26,629 nt of DNA from positions 1 to 26,629 of IMG/VR virus record IMGVR_UViG_3300023276_000338; one strand, given 5' to 3'. Position numbers and translations under genes: made by a program. Shown one piece after another: positions 23,468-26,629 of this stretch. The notes under the pieces were generated by a model, which worked only from the letters and a program-made list of their open reading frames with translations, ran no database searches and had not been told where the DNA came from. This DNA is from a virus. Every line of letters begins with the position of its first letter. The stretch's first letter is position 1.

Positions 23468-25795
23468 ATGTTTACTAAATTAAAAGAATCTCTTGGATTT
23501 ATAGGAGAGAGTAGGCCGGTCTATCAAGTTCAGGGAGCTGTACAGACAAACGGAACGTATTCGTACTCCTTGGGCGGCAAGACTGTCAATGTTACCGACG
23601 AAGAGGTTAAAAAGTACGGTAATATCGCCAAGGCTGGAAAGGCAAAGATGGGAGACGTGAATTTGTCTGCAACAGTTATAGCTCCGCCAGAACCTAAAAA
23701 AGAGCCAAAGCCGCTATTTAAAACTGTTGAAGAAGAGGCGAAGTACGCTATAGACGCTGACATAGAAGATACGGCAACTACCTACAAAGACCTATTTGGT
23801 TATTCTGGTGGAGTTCCAAAGACCATCGAGGAACAGGTTTCTAAACTAACCGAACAGCAACAGAAACAGAGGGAGTTTATGGCTACACAAAGTGGTTTAG
23901 CCAGTGGGATAGAGTCTTCTCAAATTAAGCGTGCAGAGAAAGAGTCTGCTGCGTCTGTAGCTGGAACTACTGCCGCAATGGCTCAAGGAAGAGAAGGTGC
24001 TATGGCTGGATCAGCTCCAACTATAGTTTCTGAATTCCAACAAACTGCTGCTGGAATCATTAAAGAGTCCAAAGACAGGATTAGACTAGCAGAGAGTCAA
24101 AGAGAACAGGCTAAATATAACATGGAGAATGCTCAAGGAGAAGCTAGAATAGCTGCTGCTGAAGCCTACAAGAGAGCGTCTGCAAGAGCTGCGTCAGAGA
24201 TTAGAGCTGCAGAGACTACGTTGTTAGATGCTCAAGGAGCTGCATCTGCTGAAGCAAGGGCTAACTTTGCTGCATTTTCAGGATTAGTAGACAACGGAAC
24301 TGTGTTGGATACAAACTCTATCTCTTCATTCGCTCAACAGCTTGGAATACCTTTTGAAATGGCTAACTCATATTACGAAGGAAGCCAAAGAATTAGAGAC
24401 GATAAGAATCTAGACCTAGAACAAAAGCAGGTTGAAATGGCACAGCTTAACGAAGACTTTGAGAACGGATGGCTAGGAGAGAAGTCAAAGGAGGCGAAGA
24501 GTGTTCAGTTCTATCAACAGGCTGCGAACTCTGGACTTTACTCACAAACACAACTACAAGAGATGGCTTCAACAATGGGGATTTCTAATGAGAACAATCC
24601 TACATATATGGCTCAATTAAAGATGGATCAAGCTAGTGCGGCTATTAAGCAGTACGAAGCAGATCATCTTGGACAGCCACCTGCGGAAGGAACTTCAGAC
24701 TGGTATGACTATCAAATAAATAAACTAGAATATCAAAAGGCTCAAGAAGAGTTATTTGAAACTACTGGAGGTTTTAGTGTTTCTACTGCCAATGAAATTA
24801 CAGGATCTACAATTACTCAAAAATATGACACTGATATTAGTTATGGAATTCCTGGACAAAGAGCTGGAAAGCACGATGGATTAGACTATGTTCTTGCTGG
24901 GGGAATGGGTGCTGACGTAAGAGTGCCTATATCTGGTACAGCCAGAATAGTGAACGACCCTAACCCAGGAGTAAACAAGGGGTGGGGGAATCAGGTTATC
25001 GTAACAGACAAAGAAGGAAGAGATCATATGTTTGGACATCTAGCAAATATACAGGTTAACAACGGAGACTTCGTTAATGCAGGAACAATAATTGGAGGAC
25101 AGGGAAACACTGGATACACTTCTGGAAAGACTGGAATACACGTCGACTATAGAATCAAGCAAGACGGGAAGTATATTAACCCAGAGACATTCTTGAACAA
25201 TCCTCCTGTATCTACTGACCAGTCAGTTATTTCAACTTTGCCAGAAAAAACCATAGACAACGTAAGGTCCGAGGCTAACAGCTTTAGACAGGAGGCCATA
25301 GTTAAAACCTATAGTGATGTTTTGAACAAAAAGATGTCTGTTGAAGCAATGGTGGGGTCTGGGCTGGGTGGACCAGCGGACCTAGCAATAGTGTTTGAGT
25401 TTATGAAAGCATTAGATCCGACTTCTGTTGTAAGAGAGTCTGAATATGAAGCAGCTTCAGCCGCTGGAAACATCTTTGCTGGAACTTTTGCAAAGTTTAA
25501 TGGATATTTAAAACCTGAAGGAGGGTTCTTGCCAGACACTGTCAAGGAAGGGTTCCTAGACTTGGTTGACGTGAAGATGGATTCGTCTACAAAGCAATAC
25601 GAAAATCTATACAACCAGTATTCAAAACGAATAAACAATATAGCCAACGCTAACGTTGCAGACGAAGTTCTTACTGATTATAGACTTACTGAAGGAGCAG
25701 AAGAGCTAGACTTTGATTCTATCTGGGATCAGGCAGGAGATACTTCTACTCCAGCAGAACAACAGCAAGAAACTAATATATGGGATAATATATAA
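23468..25795 (+). CDS. Virion-associated M23 peptidase with long helical region
   Basis: A 775-residue protein. Residues about 1-75 are a mixed N-terminal part. From about 110 to 440 the sequence is helical, A-, E-, Q- and R-rich (KESAASVAGTTAAMAQG, EAYKRASARAASEIRAAE), typical of internal virion or tail-tip proteins that stretch across the cell envelope. Residues about 455-575 form a LytM/M23-type metallopeptidase: H469-D-G-L-D473 (the HxxxD zinc motif), HMFGH524L and H558-V-D560. The family usually has HxH at the last position, so D560 replaces the second histidine. M23 enzymes cut peptidoglycan cross-links, so it could open the wall during DNA entry. The C-terminal 200 residues are again helical. 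It lies after the adhesin gene, where tail lysins are often found. Activity is not certain because of the D560 change. Confidence 0.75.
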   Translation: MFTKLKESLGFIGESRPVYQVQGAVQTNGTYSYSLGGKTVNVTDEEVKKYGNIAKAGKAKMGDVNLSATVIAPPEPKKEPKPLFKTVEEEAKYAIDADIEDTATTYKDLFGYSGGVPKTIEEQVSKLTEQQQKQREFMATQSGLASGIESSQIKRAEKESAASVAGTTAAMAQGREGAMAGSAPTIVSEFQQTAAGIIKESKDRIRLAESQREQAKYNMENAQGEARIAAAEAYKRASARAASEIRAAETTLLDAQGAASAEARANFAAFSGLVDNGTVLDTNSISSFAQQLGIPFEMANSYYEGSQRIRDDKNLDLEQKQVEMAQLNEDFENGWLGEKSKEAKSVQFYQQAANSGLYSQTQLQEMASTMGISNENNPTYMAQLKMDQASAAIKQYEADHLGQPPAEGTSDWYDYQINKLEYQKAQEELFETTGGFSVSTANEITGSTITQKYDTDISYGIPGQRAGKHDGLDYVLAGGMGADVRVPISGTARIVNDPNPGVNKGWGNQVIVTDKEGRDHMFGHLANIQVNNGDFVNAGTIIGGQGNTGYTSGKTGIHVDYRIKQDGKYINPETFLNNPPVSTDQSVISTLPEKTIDNVRSEANSFRQEAIVKTYSDVLNKKMSVEAMVGSGLGGPADLAIVFEFMKALDPTSVVRESEYEAASAAGNIFAGTFAKFNGYLKPEGGFLPDTVKEGFLDLVDVKMDSSTKQYENLYNQYSKRINNIANANVADEVLTDYRLTEGAEELDFDSIWDQAGDTSTPAEQQQETNIWDNI

Positions 25796-25817
25796 AACTA
25801 ATTTATAACAATATAAA

Positions 25818-26629
25818 ATGGAATATACGGCTCAAGATGTAAACTTCTTAAAGCTTCTAAAGGAGAAGGGCGTAGATCAACAAACTGCTTTTGCAGAGCT
25901 TAAGAAAAAAAAACTACAGACACAATCTCCAGCGGTATCTATGGCGTTAAAAACAGCTGAATCTGCAATGGGAGAACAAAGGGTGGGAGAATTAGCTGCT
26001 CAAACTCCAAAGCTGCCAGTTCCACAAGCAATGGAAAAAGTCGAACAGGCTAGACCTGCGATTAAAGAAGCACAAGCTAAAGGAGAAGACTATAGGGTTT
26101 TAACAGAAATATTAGGAAAGACACCAGAAGAAGCTGATGAAATTATAGGCAAGAAAAGCCTTGTTCAAAAAGCTATGGACATCCCATCTCTTGCAATGGA
26201 GGGGGCAGAGGCTGGAGAGAAAAAGAAAATGGCAATACAGCAAAAGGAAGAGCAGTTAAAGGCAGAGGGTAAAGATTTTGCTACACGGCTTTCAAACATA
26301 GAAATTACAGATGATATGCCTATTCCAGACAAGGTGGCTGCATGGAGTGCTAAAAATACAGGAAAGCTTTTGGGCAAACTTAATGAAATGGGAGTAGAGG
26401 CATTGCCATATACAGAGCCTATTAAGGCTGCAATTTATGAACAATTTGTAGACCCTATTTTTGAGTCTGTAATGGAGGCTGACATTATTCCAGAAAGAGG
26501 AACTGGAGACTGGTTTCAATCTATGAAAGAAGTGGGAGAAGATATAAAATCCGTAATCCCAGAGGCTGTTAAGGAAGTCCCAAGAGATTTTGGTGAATTT
26601 ATACAATCAAATCCAGACGTAGCATTAGA
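25818..26629 (+). CDS. Helical internal or ejection-type protein (partial at the right edge)
   Basis: The frame opens at ATG 25818 (AACAATATAAAATG) and remains open for 270 codons to the window edge. It starts MEYTAQDVNFLKLLKEKGVD and is rich in A, E, K, Q and M, with few aromatic residues, giving long helices (KSLVQKAMDIPSLAMEG, EKKKMAIQQKEEQLKAEGKD). No motif is visible in this part. The position after the M23-protein and the composition resemble very large internal virion proteins that are ejected into the cell; the missing C-terminal part might contain the functional domain. Short gap of 22 bases after the previous stop. Confidence 0.6.
   Translation, partial: MEYTAQDVNFLKLLKEKGVDQQTAFAELKKKKLQTQSPAVSMALKTAESAMGEQRVGELAAQTPKLPVPQAMEKVEQARPAIKEAQAKGEDYRVLTEILGKTPEEADEIIGKKSLVQKAMDIPSLAMEGAEAGEKKKMAIQQKEEQLKAEGKDFATRLSNIEITDDMPIPDKVAAWSAKNTGKLLGKLNEMGVEALPYTEPIKAAIYEQFVDPIFESVMEADIIPERGTGDWFQSMKEVGEDIKSVIPEAVKEVPRDFGEFIQSNPDVAL

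Noticed and set aside
1-26629. CRISPR arrays, insertion sequences, attachment sites or an integrase.
   Set aside because: No regularly spaced repeats, transposase motifs, terminal inverted repeats or integrase signatures were seen in the window.

Overview
The window is the packaging and virion-structure module of a tailed double-stranded DNA phage (Caudoviricetes). All convincing genes lie on the + strand, are tightly packed, and often overlap as ATGA or TAATG. The gene order is methyltransferase, small early-type genes, terminase, portal, scaffold and major capsid protein, then a long run of fibre-like genes, a head-tail adaptor, a nozzle-like beta protein, a glycine-rich adhesin and a virion M23 peptidase. 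I see no tape measure, tail tube, sheath or frameshifted tail chaperone. Together with the adaptor plus nozzle pair, this suggests a short-tailed (podovirus-like) particle, although the window is only part of the genome. No integrase, repressor or replication gene is visible.

Host clues: almost no start codon has a Shine-Dalgarno sequence. Starts follow A/T-rich stretches such as AATAATATG or AAATATAAATG. TGA is used as a stop, so a recoded-UGA host is unlikely. Two good sigma70-like promoters are present (TAGACA-N18-TATAAT before the terminase genes and TTGCCA-N17-TATAAT before the portal gene). This fits a host with SD-independent initiation (for example Bacteroidota, Cyanobacteria or Patescibacteria); I cannot choose among them from the sequence.

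Layout. 1-85: tail end of an upstream gene. 161-850: DNA methyltransferase. 871-1096: a tRNA-Leu-like gene whose acceptor, D and T arms are recognisable but which is interrupted by about 140 extra bases, including an apparent insertion in the T loop. 1130-3232: small genes, including a two-helix membrane peptide, a coiled-coil protein, two related small SH3-like proteins and a likely small terminase. 3285-8773: large terminase, portal, a small protein, scaffold and major capsid protein, with hairpins at the gene junctions. 8880-18623: about 10 kb holding eleven genes for fibre, decoration and holin-like proteins, placed between capsid and adaptor. 18645-21070: adaptor and nozzle. 21080-23449: adhesin-type fibre with a glycine-rich tip. 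23468-26629: M23 peptidase protein and the start of a further internal or ejection-type protein cut by the window edge.

Most notable: the interrupted tRNA-like gene; a pair of adjacent fibre genes whose first 97 residues are about 93% identical while more than half of the codons differ silently; a fibre-type domain apparently inserted in the major capsid protein; and the large fibre block inside the head-to-tail morphogenesis operon.
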